From: Chitinophaga horti
Lineage (GTDB): Bacteria; Bacteroidota; Bacteroidia; Chitinophagales; Chitinophagaceae
Direction: 5' to 3'
Assembly (NCBI RefSeq): GCF_022867795.2
Contig: NZ_CP107006.1
Location: forward strand, 5,084,001-5,148,000
Length of the DNA stretch: 64,000 bases
The translations under genes were made by a program, and so were the position numbers. Shown piece after piece: positions 24,783 to 33,628 of the stretch (within the stretch, counting starts at the first letter, position 1; every line of letters begins with the position of its first letter). A model generated the notes under the pieces. That model saw only the letters and a program-made list of their open reading frames with translations, did no database searches and was not told the DNA's origin.

Positions 24783-25133
24783 CTATCGCTTTTCCTCCTC
24801 CTTCAGTTTTTCCTCGAACTTTTTATAGAAGCTCTGGGCGAAAGCGCGCAGGTCGTTGCTCATATCATGATAAGGCGTGGCACGCTGGAAGGTGTCGGCC
24901 ATGGTCATGAACGTCTGGAAAAAGAAGTCCGCCATCTCGTCTACCATCATCTGTTTGGTCCACAGGTCGATGCGCAGTGCGGTTTTCTCTTCTCCGTCCC
25001 AAAAAGCCAGCATCATCGCTTTGGCTTTATTCATTCGTTCGGCGGTATTGTCTGTGGCATCCCACTCAATTTTCTCTGGCACTTTTTGATCATCCAAGCC
25101 AACATGTATCTGGATGGTAGAAGTTTTACTCAT
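24783..25133 (-). CDS. gldC: gliding motility protein GldC
   Basis: 116 residues from the ATG at 25131-25133 (MSKTSTIQIHVGLDDQKVPE); a GTG 25 codons upstream is not used. The GldC pattern is clear: IEWDATDN, AKAMMLAFWDGEEKTALRID, LWTKQMMVDEMADFFFQT and MADTFQRATPYHDM. GldC is a small protein linked to gliding and type IX secretion in Bacteroidota, and is a soluble cytoplasmic protein here (no signal peptide). No other gld gene is adjacent. Confidence 0.9.
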   Translation of the reverse strand: MSKTSTIQIHVGLDDQKVPEKIEWDATDNTAERMNKAKAMMLAFWDGEEKTALRIDLWTKQMMVDEMADFFFQTFMTMADTFQRATPYHDMSNDLRAFAQSFYKKFEEKLKEEEKR

Positions 25134-25165
25134 CTTGGTCGTAATTTTGAACGGCAAAAATAGCG

Positions 25166-26263
25166 TTAATTGTTGATCACTGGCGTTTCTGGCAACATGA
25201 GTTCCCACACGGCGGCTGAAAACCTTTGCCAGCCTGCCTCTGCGGCCGTTGGCGGAATTTGGGACAGCAACCGGTTACGTAACATCTCGTCTTTGTAAAG
25301 CGCACCCATTTTCTCCGCCAGCTCGTCGATGTTACCCGTCTCGGCGTACAACGCAGCTTCGCCCCCCGCTTCCTGACCGGTACCGCCGGCCAAAGCCACT
25401 ACGGGCACCTGGGCCACCTGGGCCGCCAGTACCGGCAGCGCCACGCCCTCCTGCGTAGCCACGTGCACTACGGCATAAGCCGAGGCGATCAACCGGGCCA
25501 GCCGGTGCGAGGTCGCATCCTTTACCCACACTACATCGTCGCGGTAACGATAGCTGGCCAGCGAATCTGCCAGCTGTGCACCTGCGCGGGTAGCGCGGCC
25601 TGCGATGACGAGCTTCAGGTTACTGTGCAGGCGGCCTTTCAGTTTGGAGAAGGCTTTTAGCAAGGGCAGTATGTTATTATCGGGATGAAAGGAGCCCACT
25701 GCTGCGAAGTACTCCACACCGCCCGTCAGCTCGCGTTTAAACTCCTCGCGTTCCTCCCATTCAACCGGGCGAATTGCCGAAATAGACCCGGGAGCGAGGG
25801 TATGCACGCGGTCTTCCAACCCGGGATGTTTGTCCAGCACCTGCTGTTTCATCCAGTTAGAGAGGGTGATGACGCCCCGGTAGTTACCAATATATTTTTC
25901 GGCGTCTTTTGAGCGGAGGGGAGCTGCCTGGTGCATCAACACCAGCCAGGTAGGAACGCCGGCGCGGGTGGGCAGCACATCGTCGATCACCAGCGCAAGG
26001 TCGGCCTCGTACTTTTTCACCAGCGAAGGCCAGGTATAGTTTCGCCACCACCATTGCCCCATCGCACCGGTGCCGGCCACCTTCTCCACAACGGTAGCAT
26101 TAGCCGGCAAAGGCAGTTTCTTCTGCCATGCACTGTCTACCACCAGGAAGAATTGCACCTCCGGGTGCTGACCGCACAGGGCATACAGGAAATCCCAATA
26201 CACATGACCGGTATCGGCGGGACTATCCACCAGTAACCAGGAAGCCTGAATGATTATACGCAT
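25166..26263 (-). CDS. glycosyltransferase family 1 (GT-B fold)
   Basis: 365 residues from the ATG at 26261-26263 (MRIIIQASWLLVDSPADTGH); an upstream TTG adds 13 residues without clear merit. The N-terminal half lacks a nucleotide motif. The C-terminal half has the GT1 pattern (YFAAVGSFHPDNNILPLLKAFSKLK; LKLVIAGRATRAG; VVWVKDATSHRLARLIASAYA; EGVALPVLAAQVAQVPVVAL). It transfers a sugar from an activated donor; the acceptor is unknown. A lone gene with no cluster of surface-sugar genes next to it. Confidence 0.85.
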   Translation of the reverse strand: MRIIIQASWLLVDSPADTGHVYWDFLYALCGQHPEVQFFLVVDSAWQKKLPLPANATVVEKVAGTGAMGQWWWRNYTWPSLVKKYEADLALVIDDVLPTRAGVPTWLVLMHQAAPLRSKDAEKYIGNYRGVITLSNWMKQQVLDKHPGLEDRVHTLAPGSISAIRPVEWEEREEFKRELTGGVEYFAAVGSFHPDNNILPLLKAFSKLKGRLHSNLKLVIAGRATRAGAQLADSLASYRYRDDVVWVKDATSHRLARLIASAYAVVHVATQEGVALPVLAAQVAQVPVVALAGGTGQEAGGEAALYAETGNIDELAEKMGALYKDEMLRNRLLSQIPPTAAEAGWQRFSAAVWELMLPETPVINN

Positions 26264-26322
26264 AATGGTTGCAAACCTAAGGAAAAATGAAGGTGCCGCC
26301 AACGCCCCCTACTCCCCAAAAA

Positions 26323-26351
26323 CAAAAATCCCCCCGCCAGCCGGCAGGGGG
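26323..26351 (-). terminator. terminator of the small lipoprotein gene
   Basis: A GC-rich stem (26330-26351, CCCCCGCC / GGCAGGGGG with one G-U pair) is followed on the minus strand by ATTTTTGTTTTT. It lies 26 bases beyond the stop of the lipoprotein gene. Confidence 0.7.
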
Positions 26352-26377
26352 ACTTCCTATACAAAATACGGCAAGTA

Positions 26378-26809
26378 TTAACTTTTGTTGAACACGACGA
26401 ATTCGATTTCCTTTTTGTTGCTGGGCTTCGATTCGGAAGTAATGATCACCTTAACGGTTACTTCATTTTTGCTCGGCAGGTTAATCACACTCGTTTCGGT
26501 GGTAGCGGCGCTGCTTACGATCGCATCGTTCTGCGTCAACGGCGTATTGCTGAATTTCACGGTCGCCTGCATGCCAATACGCACACCCTTAGCGGGCATT
26601 TTACTCGTTACTTTCACCTGGAAGGGGAACGTTGCCGCCTGGGCCGGATTGGTAGTAGGTGGCAGTACCACATTTACCAATTCAACTTTCAGATCTTCTT
26701 CATTAGGCTGAGGCTCGCCACCGCCGCCGCCTTTGCTGGACTTTTTGCAAGCGGTAAATGCCAGGGTGAACACACAAAGTGCGGCAATAAGGTAAGGTTG
26801 AAGTCGCAT
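26378..26809 (-). CDS. small lipoprotein of unknown function
   Basis: 143 residues. The lipobox is LAFTAC (Cys20), followed by a charged glycine-rich linker (KKSSKGGGGGEPQPNEED), then a beta-rich domain (EVKVKV-type strands: LKVELVNVVLPPTTNP, FPFQVKVTSKMPAKGVRI, NEVTVKVIITSESKP). The pattern suggests an immunoglobulin-like fold. No family recognised. It has its own terminator. Confidence 0.7.
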   Translation of the reverse strand: MRLQPYLIAALCVFTLAFTACKKSSKGGGGGEPQPNEEDLKVELVNVVLPPTTNPAQAATFPFQVKVTSKMPAKGVRIGMQATVKFSNTPLTQNDAIVSSAATTETSVINLPSKNEVTVKVIITSESKPSNKKEIEFVVFNKS

Positions 26810-26878
26810 ATTTTCAGTTAGTATATTACTCTAAAATTAGAATATTTATTAATAAATAAAAACTAAATCGGCTGCAAG

Positions 26879-27955
26879 CTACGCTATTTTCCCTTTCACG
26901 TCCATGGCATCGCGCAGCCCGTTACCTAACAGATTGAACGCCAATACCAATATCATTATTGCCACGCCCGGGGCCAGGGCCAGCAAAGGGTTATGGGTAA
27001 TGATAAAATTGTAGTTTTCTTTGATCATCAGCCCCCAGGAAGGCTGCGGCGGCTGTACGCCCACGCCGAGGAAACTTAAACCGGCTTCCACCACGATGGC
27101 GGTAGCGAAGTTACTGGCGGCCACCACCATTACAGGGCCGAGGATATTAGGCAGGATGTGGCGGACAATAGTGCGGAAATGACTGTACCCCAACGCCCTT
27201 GTGGCCTCCACGAACTGCAGCTCGCGGATGCTGAGCACCTGCCCGCGGATGATGCGCGCCACGCTCACCCACATGGTTAATCCCACGGCGATAAACACTT
27301 GCCAGAAGCCTTTGCCCAGGGCCAGGGTGATGGCAAATACGAGCAACAGGGTAGGTACCGACCAGATCACGTTGATCAGCCACATGATCACTTCGTCGGT
27401 TACACCGCGAAAATACCCCGCTACGGCGCCCAGCAAAATGCCGATAGACAACGATATCAATACGGCGATACTGCCTACGCTCAGGCTTACCCGAATGCCT
27501 ACCAGCAACCGGCTAAGGATGTCGCGGCCGAACTTATCGGTACCCAGCCAGTAAGTGCGGGTAATGACGCGGGGCTCCGTGATATACCGCTCCTCGGCGG
27601 TGGTGGCTTCATCTACATACTTTTGAATGATCACCGTATCGCCAGCCACGCGGTAGCTGCGCAGTGGCACAAAGACGTAAGCAGATTCCTGCCCGTTCGT
27701 TAGCCGGCTAAAAAAACCGCGTCGTGCGACAGGCTGCTGCTTCGGTACGGCCAGCATCTGCACACTGAACCCCGGCTTCTGACCACTTACCTCCAGCACC
27801 ATTTCGTTGGCGTACGGCGAATGGTCGGGGGCGAGCAGGTAGGCGAATATGCCGGTGAGGATCGCCAAACCGATAACCACCAGGCCGCCGATGGCGCCTT
27901 TGTTGCGTTTTAACCTGCGCCAGGCCTGCTGCGAAAAAGAGGTGGTTGCGGACAT
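26879..27955 (-). CDS. oligopeptide/dipeptide-type ABC transporter permease (OppC/DppC-like)
   Basis: 358 residues from the ATG at 27953-27955 (the TTG upstream is weaker). A first membrane segment (residues ~22-43) is followed by a ~90-residue extracytoplasmic insertion (residues ~45-135), then the five-segment permease core (~145-350) that begins at LGTDKFGRDILSRLLVGIRVSL and carries the EAA loop (FVEATRALGYSHFRTIVRHILPN). It needs a second permease, ATPases and a binding protein, none of which is in the window. In Bacteroidota this protein is often a single gene away from its partners. Confidence 0.9.
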   Translation of the reverse strand: MSATTSFSQQAWRRLKRNKGAIGGLVVIGLAILTGIFAYLLAPDHSPYANEMVLEVSGQKPGFSVQMLAVPKQQPVARRGFFSRLTNGQESAYVFVPLRSYRVAGDTVIIQKYVDEATTAEERYITEPRVITRTYWLGTDKFGRDILSRLLVGIRVSLSVGSIAVLISLSIGILLGAVAGYFRGVTDEVIMWLINVIWSVPTLLLVFAITLALGKGFWQVFIAVGLTMWVSVARIIRGQVLSIRELQFVEATRALGYSHFRTIVRHILPNILGPVMVVAASNFATAIVVEAGLSFLGVGVQPPQPSWGLMIKENYNFIITHNPLLALAPGVAIMILVLAFNLLGNGLRDAMDVKGKIA

Positions 27956-28608
27956 AGTTTGCAAGTTTACTTAATGCAGCGCAAACTTTCATATTTTTTG
28001 ACTTCCTGCGCCCCGGGTGCTGTGACCAAACGAACTTTCGTGTGATATAGCAAACGCATCTATCTGACCGTCAAAACTTTTTACATTAGATCAACAAATA
28101 ACGGCGTTGCCTATACGGTCAAGCGACTGTAAAGCATTTTATAAACATCACTGCAAACATAGCGCAGTAGCCGATTTACCACACTGTATCATTAGGGCGG
28201 CACACAAAAATTGTATGTGTTATTCTCACTAAATGGCCTAAATTAATATTCAGACACAGCCCAGTTTAGAGAACATCAATTGCATCATCGTGACCAGTTA
28301 AAAAGACGCGCTTAAGACACCGTTTTCATATTTGTAAAAAAAGGACAATAATGACACGCTTCAACTAAAAGAGCATGAGACACAGCCCATGCTGTTAGCA
28401 CTATGTAACAGCATTGCTTAAGACACAGATCCAGCTTTAGTAACCATCTAACAAATCACACATGATGCACTTTAACTAAAGGGCCGCCATGCCTTTTAGC
28501 CATTGGTAAATCATACAAGCTTAAGACACAATGCCCACTTTTTATATCGAAAAGGGACAATGACCTTTTTGTGCAATTTTTAATTCGTTAACCATTAAAA
28601 TTAATGCT
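27956..28608. other. non-coding region before the terpene synthase
   Basis: 653 AT-rich bases without a credible gene on either strand. The part 28252-28570 carries degenerate direct repeats described separately. No clear consensus promoter was found close to the terpene synthase start. Confidence 0.6.
28252..28570. repeat. degenerate ~105-bp tandem repeats
   Basis: GCTTAAGACAC-type motifs recur at 28311, 28417 and 28520 (spacing 106 and 103; the first lacks the leading G match in part). Within two of the units, about 40-50 bases on, CTTCAACTAAAAG (28359) and CTTTAACTAAAGG (28470) match. AGACACAGCCCA occurs at 28252 and 28378, and a RAAAGGACAATRATG-type stretch occurs near 28340 and 28551. 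The units are imperfect and only partly alignable. Confidence 0.5.
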
Positions 28609-29604
28609 ATGCCCGTAATTCAATTACCGCAGATCTACTGCCCGTTTCCCTCTGCCATCAACCGTTTTGCCGACCAGGCCGACGCGCACGATACGCAATG
28701 GGTCCAGCAATTCGGATTGGTACAAACCGAAAAGGCGAAGGAACGTTTCAGAAGAGCGAAGTTTGCAGCCCTGTCATCGAGAGCATTTCCCACAGCAGGC
28801 CGTAAAGAACTATTTATTGCAGCAGAATTTAACACCTGGCTTTTCTTATTGGACGACAAAAACGATGAGTCCATGTTCGGCAAAATGGATTTCCTCGACA
28901 TGATCCATTCCGCCGTGATGGCCATTTTGGACAACCGCATGGTAATCGCCCCAAAAGAAGTGACTGCACTTACCGAAAGCTTTGCCGACCTGTGGTCGAG
29001 AATGAAAAAGATCAGCACCCCGTCCTGGCAACGCCGCTTCGTACAAAGTATGCAGGATTACCTCGACGCCTGCATCTGGGAGGCCGGCAACCGCATTCGC
29101 CACGAAAGCCCGTCCGTAAAAGACTACATCGAAAAACGTCCTTACACGGGCGCACTTTTCGCCGACCTTGAGCTGATCGAGATCGTAGAAAAGATTTACC
29201 TGCCCGAACGCGTGTACGCACACGAAACGGTGAAGCAACTATCACTCGCCTGCAACAACGTAGTGTGTTGGGCGAACGACATCTTCTCGTTCGATAAAGA
29301 AAGACGTCATGGGGATGTACATAACCTGGTGCTGGTACTGAAGGAAGAACGCGGCCTGTCACTCTCCGAGGCGCTGGATGAAACAGCGCGTATGCACGAT
29401 GCGGAAATAGAAAGGTTCATCACGCTCTCCAACAACCTCCCTTATTTCTCAGAAATCATCAACCAGGAGTTAGAAAGATATGTGGCGATCCTGCGCGCAT
29501 GGATGCGCGCTAACATGGACTGGAGTTTTTCGGACACGGCCCGTTACCAGGTGCACGTAACCGAATCTGCTACCGGTAAATGGACGTTCTCAGAAAAGAT
29601 CTAA
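28609..29604 (+). CDS. class I terpene synthase
   Basis: 331 residues, usual size for a bacterial mono/sesqui/diterpene cyclase. It ionises a linear prenyl diphosphate and cyclises the cation, in the cytoplasm. All family landmarks are there: the metal motif DDKND (Asp82, Asp83, Asp86), the pyrophosphate sensor Arg177 (EKRPYTGA) 46 residues before the NSE triad, the triad Asn223/Ser227/Glu231 in NDIFSFDKERRHGD, and the C-terminal Arg312-Tyr313 pair. The substrate chain length and product cannot be read from sequence; a sesquiterpene is the default guess. No P450, prenyltransferase or other tailoring gene is adjacent. It stands alone behind a 653-base repeat-bearing leader. Confidence 0.93.
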   Translation: MPVIQLPQIYCPFPSAINRFADQADAHDTQWVQQFGLVQTEKAKERFRRAKFAALSSRAFPTAGRKELFIAAEFNTWLFLLDDKNDESMFGKMDFLDMIHSAVMAILDNRMVIAPKEVTALTESFADLWSRMKKISTPSWQRRFVQSMQDYLDACIWEAGNRIRHESPSVKDYIEKRPYTGALFADLELIEIVEKIYLPERVYAHETVKQLSLACNNVVCWANDIFSFDKERRHGDVHNLVLVLKEERGLSLSEALDETARMHDAEIERFITLSNNLPYFSEIINQELERYVAILRAWMRANMDWSFSDTARYQVHVTESATGKWTFSEKI

Positions 29605-29655
29605 CCCCAAAAACGGCCGGTGGTTGCGGATGCACAAAACGTAGCTGCCGGCCTA

Positions 29656-30804
29656 TCATTTAACGGTCCGTCCCTTCCATTTGTAAGAACCGAACTTACC
29701 CAGCCAGCCGGCTGCGATTACATACAGGATATGAAACGGCTGCCCCGGAATGAAAGAGGGAAGTAAAGATTGTTTATCGAAGAAACGCGCTACCGGCGAA
29801 AGGAACAGCAGCTCCACCACTACTTTGTACGCCATCAGCCACAATAACCACCACCACAGGAACGGGTTAAAAATGGCTGCCACCGCCAGTACGACGAGCG
29901 CCACATTCCAGAAGTACACCAATGCAAGTACACGCGTAATACGTTTGTCCTCGTACTTATCGGCCTTCGACGACCAACGGATGCGCTGGTTCATGAAGTC
30001 GGAAAAATCATCTACCGGTAACGTACGTACGATCGCTTCTTTACTTTTGATGTACACGACGCCATCGGGATAAGCGTGATAGATTTTGTACATCAGCAGC
30101 ATATCATCCCCCGAAGCAATCATATCAATCCCCATAAAACCACCTACTTCAAAGAAGGCATTTTTCTCGTAAGCGAGATTAGCGCCATTACACATGGTAC
30201 CGCTCTTCAGGTAGGCCATAGCCCCGGTAATACCCTGCATGGTCATAAAATCGAGCGACTGGCAATGTTTGAAAAAGTTATTCTCCTTATAGAAACTAAC
30301 TGGTGCGGCAATAAACTTCGGGCGGGATGTTTCGTAACAACGCACGAACGTTTCGATCCACTTTTCTTCCATCACACAATCCGCATCGGTGGTCATGATC
30401 AGGTCGCCGGTGGCTTGTTCGATGGCCAGTTCAATCGCTTTCTTTTTGTAAGAGTTGAGGCGTTGCGCTTTATCGAGATGATCGGAAAGCCGCAATAGTT
30501 TTACGTTTGTTGCGGGGAAATTTAATACGACATCCGCCGTGCCGTCTTCTGAAAAATCATCTATGACAATGACTTCAAAAAGATGGGCGGGATAGGTTTG
30601 CCGTGTAAGCGCATCCAGCAATGGCGGCAGGTTCCCGGCTTCATCACGCGCGGGGATGATCACGGATACTTTCGTGGTGCCGGGAGTGGTGTGTGCCTGC
30701 GGATTAAATATGGCGAGCTGTTTCCAGCCGTAAAAGTAAGTGAGCATTAAAACACCGTACAACACTGCCAGGGCCAGTATGGTGATGAGTAGCGCGTTCA
30801 TCAT
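29656..30804 (-). CDS. family 2 glycosyltransferase, membrane-bound
   Basis: 382 residues. One N-terminal membrane segment (LLITILALAVLYGVLMLTYFY) is followed by a GT2 domain (VSVIIPARDEAGNLPPLL at ~46-63, DDFSEDGTADV, then the metal motif TTDADCVMEEKW) with a QRIRWSSKADKY (Q/RxxRW) motif, and two or three C-terminal membrane segments. That layout is that of processive or lipid-linked sugar transferases. Its start overlaps by four bases the stop of the hydrolase gene upstream (TCA/CAT), indicating coupling. Confidence 0.88.
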   Translation of the reverse strand: MMNALLITILALAVLYGVLMLTYFYGWKQLAIFNPQAHTTPGTTKVSVIIPARDEAGNLPPLLDALTRQTYPAHLFEVIVIDDFSEDGTADVVLNFPATNVKLLRLSDHLDKAQRLNSYKKKAIELAIEQATGDLIMTTDADCVMEEKWIETFVRCYETSRPKFIAAPVSFYKENNFFKHCQSLDFMTMQGITGAMAYLKSGTMCNGANLAYEKNAFFEVGGFMGIDMIASGDDMLLMYKIYHAYPDGVVYIKSKEAIVRTLPVDDFSDFMNQRIRWSSKADKYEDKRITRVLALVYFWNVALVVLAVAAIFNPFLWWWLLWLMAYKVVVELLFLSPVARFFDKQSLLPSFIPGQPFHILYVIAAGWLGKFGSYKWKGRTVK

Positions 30805-31610
30805 TCAGTCGAAATATTATTTTTTATTATGGCGCCCAGCGTTTCAGATAGTAACTGGTGTCCTTTGTTTAAAACTATGATTTTGCAGGGGAAGGTGCCG
30901 TCGGAAAACCGGTAGCCTAACACGGGCGGTATAACCCGGTCGTATTTCCCGAACATCATTAACGTGGGAATATGATGTTTCGCGAGCAGTACCTTACATC
31001 TCTTTCTGGAAGGCATCATTCTTCGCAATGCCGTCCATACGGTATACACCAGTTCCCGCTTCTCCAGTTTATCCATACTGTGAAAAGCAAATTTGTACAC
31101 ACTTTGATTGATCATCCCCAATCTGTTCGTGAGGGTGAGCAGGCGGAAGAAAAATGCAGGATGATAAGTGGTGTGCTTAAAGATTCGGTTGCCCCAGCGC
31201 GTTTGCGTCACAAACATGTGCCAGGGATTGTTTTTGAGCCCGTCCGGCGCGATCAGTACCAGGTGGTTAATTTGTCCGGCCATCCTTTCTATGATGCATA
31301 ACGCAAGTCGTCCACCCATACTATAACCCAGTAAAGAGAATTTTTGTTTGCCCTGGTGTTGTAATATTTTTTGGAAGATGTTGATAAGATCCTCTTTTTC
31401 GAACGTGCGCTGCTCCTGCCACACCGTTTCGCCATGAAAAGGCATGTTGAGCGCAAGCAGGGTAAACTGATCGCCCAGGCTGCTTTGCAGGCATTCGAAA
31501 TGGGCGGCATTTTCGCCAAAACCATGCAGACAGATAAGCAGCTCCGGGCCGTTGCCGTAGGTAACCGCATGAAACTTACTGTGTCCGTATGGTATGAAAA
31601 ATGAAGACAT
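30801..31610 (-). CDS. alpha/beta-fold hydrolase
   Basis: 269 residues. The oxyanion strand ELLICLHGFGENAAHFEC is followed by nucleophile elbow LGYSMGGRLAL, acid in MFGKYDRVIPP and base in NKGHQLLSET. The cap region is basic (KRCKVLLAKHH). Cytoplasmic, as there is no signal peptide. It precedes the GT2 gene with a four-base overlap, so the two proteins are made together; a joint role in a surface lipid or pigment pathway is only a guess. Confidence 0.85.
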   Translation of the reverse strand: MSSFFIPYGHSKFHAVTYGNGPELLICLHGFGENAAHFECLQSSLGDQFTLLALNMPFHGETVWQEQRTFEKEDLINIFQKILQHQGKQKFSLLGYSMGGRLALCIIERMAGQINHLVLIAPDGLKNNPWHMFVTQTRWGNRIFKHTTYHPAFFFRLLTLTNRLGMINQSVYKFAFHSMDKLEKRELVYTVWTALRRMMPSRKRCKVLLAKHHIPTLMMFGKYDRVIPPVLGYRFSDGTFPCKIIVLNKGHQLLSETLGAIIKNNISTE

Positions 31611-31640
31611 TGTTAAAATGAGATCGCAATTTTAAACAAC

Positions 31641-31672
31641 TTTTGCCATTTGGTACAATCTAAGTAAATTAG
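31641..31672 (+). promoter_or_regulatory. candidate promoter of the acyl-CoA dehydrogenase
   Basis: TTTTG (31641-31645), 19 bp, then TAAATTAG (31665-31672), six of eight matches to TAnnTTTG, 22 bases before the start codon at 31695. Confidence 0.4.
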
Positions 31673-31694
31673 AAGAAGACAAAAATTAAGCACG

Positions 31695-33488
31695 ATGGAT
31701 ACCGCGGTTACCAACAAAGCAGCTTTAAAAGGCGCCGAATTTATTGTTAAAGAAAGCATTCCACAGGACGTTTTTATCCCAGAAGATTTTTCGGAAGAAC
31801 AACAGATGATCAAAGAGATGGCCGAACAGTTTGTGGCTAAAGAAGTTACACCTGTACTCGACCGCCTCGATAAACTGGAAGAAGGCCTGATGCCATCGTT
31901 GCTCGATAAAGCCGGCGAACAAGGACTATTAGGCGCAGCCTTTCCGGAGGAACTGGGTGGACTGGGCAAAGATTTTGTTACCGCCACCCTCATCAACGAA
32001 GCACTGGGTGCCGGCCATTCGTTTTCGGTAGCCATGGCTGCCCATACCGGCATCGGCTCCTTACCCATCCTATACTTTGGTACCGACGCACAAAAACAAA
32101 AATACATTCCCAAACTGGCCAGCGGCGAAATGAAAGGCGCCTACGCACTTACGGAGCCCAACTCCGGCTCCGACGCCCTGAGCGCCAAAACCACCGCAAA
32201 GCTATCGGCCGACGGTAAATACTACCTCCTGAACGGACAAAAATGCTGGATCACCAATTCCGGTTTCGCGGACGTGTTTACCGTGTTTGCCAAAATCGAC
32301 GGTGATAAATTTACCGGTTTTATTGTTGATAAAGATACGCCGGGCTTTACGCTGGGTGCTGAAGAACATAAGATGGGCATTAAAGGCTCCTCTACCCGCC
32401 AGATTTATTTCCAGGACGCACAGGTGCCCGTGGAAAATGTACTCGGCGAAATCGGTAAGGGCCACCTCATCGCATTTAACATCCTGAATATCGGCCGCCT
32501 GAAACTCTGCGCCGCCGCACTGGGTGGTACCAAACAAAGCATCTCCATCTCCGTACAATACGCGGCTACCCGCGAACAGTTCAAGCAACCGATCGCCAAC
32601 TTCGGCGCCATCAAGCACAAACTGGGAGAAATGGCCATCCGCACCTGGGCATGTGAGGCCGCATTGTATCGTACAGCGCAACTCATCGACCAGAAAGAGC
32701 ATGAACTACTGGAAGCAGGCAAACCCTTTAACGAGGCACTGCTTGGCGCTGCGGAGGAATATGCCGTGGAGTGCGCCATGCTGAAAGTAAACGGCTCAGA
32801 GGTGCTCGACTTCGTGGTGGACGAAGGTGTGCAGATTCATGGAGGTAACGGCTTCAGCGACGAGTATGTGATTTCAAAAGCGTACCGCGATAGCCGCATC
32901 AACCGTATATTCGAAGGCACCAACGAAATCAATCGCCTGCTCACACTCGACATGACCCTGAAGCGCGCCATGAAAGGCAAGATCGACCTGATGACGCCGG
33001 CCATGAACGTGATGAAGGAGCTGATGAGCATTCCCGACTTCGGCAGCGACGACGAAAGCGCCTTTGCCAAAGAACTGAAACTGATCGGCAGCTTTAAGAA
33101 AGCGATTCTGCTGGCCGCGGGCGCTGCTGCGCAAAAGCTCGCCATGAAACTGGAGAGCGAACAGGAAATACTGATGAACATTGCGGATATGGCCATCGAG
33201 ACCTTCGTGGCCGAAAGTGCCCTGTTACGCCTCATCAAACTGCAGGAGCAGAAAGGCGCGGATGCTGTTGCCCTGCAAACCGATATGGTACGCACCTACC
33301 TGTACGATGCGGCAGAACGCATTCATAAATCCGGCAAAGATGCGATTAATGGTTTTGCAGAAGGGGATGAGCAAAGAATGATGCTGCTGGGCATAAAACG
33401 CTTTACCAAAGCAGAACCGTTCAACACAAAAGAAGCCCGCCGCCGCATAGCGGATAAACTGCTGGCAGACAATAAGTACGCCTTCTAA
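31695..33488 (+). CDS. acyl-CoA dehydrogenase
   Basis: 597 residues, longer than the ~380 of short-chain types because of a ~190-residue C-terminal extension, as in VLCAD-like and Bacteroidota enzymes. FAD-dependent first step of fatty acid beta-oxidation. Motifs: AYALTEPNSGSDA, WITNSGFADVFTVFAKID, QIHGGNGFSDEYVISKAYRD and RIFEGTNEINRLL; the catalytic base is expected at Glu407 in that last motif. No thiolase or hydratase is adjacent, so it stands alone. A hairpin (33512-33544) ends it. Confidence 0.93.
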   Translation: MDTAVTNKAALKGAEFIVKESIPQDVFIPEDFSEEQQMIKEMAEQFVAKEVTPVLDRLDKLEEGLMPSLLDKAGEQGLLGAAFPEELGGLGKDFVTATLINEALGAGHSFSVAMAAHTGIGSLPILYFGTDAQKQKYIPKLASGEMKGAYALTEPNSGSDALSAKTTAKLSADGKYYLLNGQKCWITNSGFADVFTVFAKIDGDKFTGFIVDKDTPGFTLGAEEHKMGIKGSSTRQIYFQDAQVPVENVLGEIGKGHLIAFNILNIGRLKLCAAALGGTKQSISISVQYAATREQFKQPIANFGAIKHKLGEMAIRTWACEAALYRTAQLIDQKEHELLEAGKPFNEALLGAAEEYAVECAMLKVNGSEVLDFVVDEGVQIHGGNGFSDEYVISKAYRDSRINRIFEGTNEINRLLTLDMTLKRAMKGKIDLMTPAMNVMKELMSIPDFGSDDESAFAKELKLIGSFKKAILLAAGAAAQKLAMKLESEQEILMNIADMAIETFVAESALLRLIKLQEQKGADAVALQTDMVRTYLYDAAERIHKSGKDAINGFAEGDEQRMMLLGIKRFTKAEPFNTKEARRRIADKLLADNKYAF

Positions 33489-33511
33489 CTGGTCAACAAC
33501 AATACAAAGAA

Positions 33512-33544
33512 GAAGCGTTGCGCAGGTATTTGGCGCAACGCTTC
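33512..33544 (+). terminator. hairpin after the acyl-CoA dehydrogenase
   Basis: A perfect 12-bp stem (33512-33523 / 33533-33544, core GCGTTGCGC) lies 24 bases past the stop. The tail is only moderately T-rich, so this is a probable, not certain, terminator. Confidence 0.6.
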
Positions 33545-33580
33545 GCTATTTCATAACTAGTTCCCGCTCAAGTATTAATC

Positions 33581-33612
33581 ATTGTAAAACACAGCGCACC
33601 CGGTTATTTTTA
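33581..33612 (+). promoter_or_regulatory. candidate promoter of the amidase
   Basis: ATTG (33581-33584), 20 bp, then TATTTTTA (33605-33612), seven of eight to TAnnTTTG, 17 bases before the ATG at 33629. Confidence 0.45.
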
Positions 33613-33628
33613 GACCTCCTAGAACGAC

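Noticed and set aside
28252..28570. Possible CRISPR array or IS remnant
   Set aside because: Repeats are too imperfect and unevenly spaced for CRISPR; no transposase fragment could be read in any frame.
29615..29653. Possible terminator between terpene synthase and GT2 genes
   Set aside because: Only a 6-bp stem (GGCCGG / CCGGCC) with a 27-base loop and no T-run.
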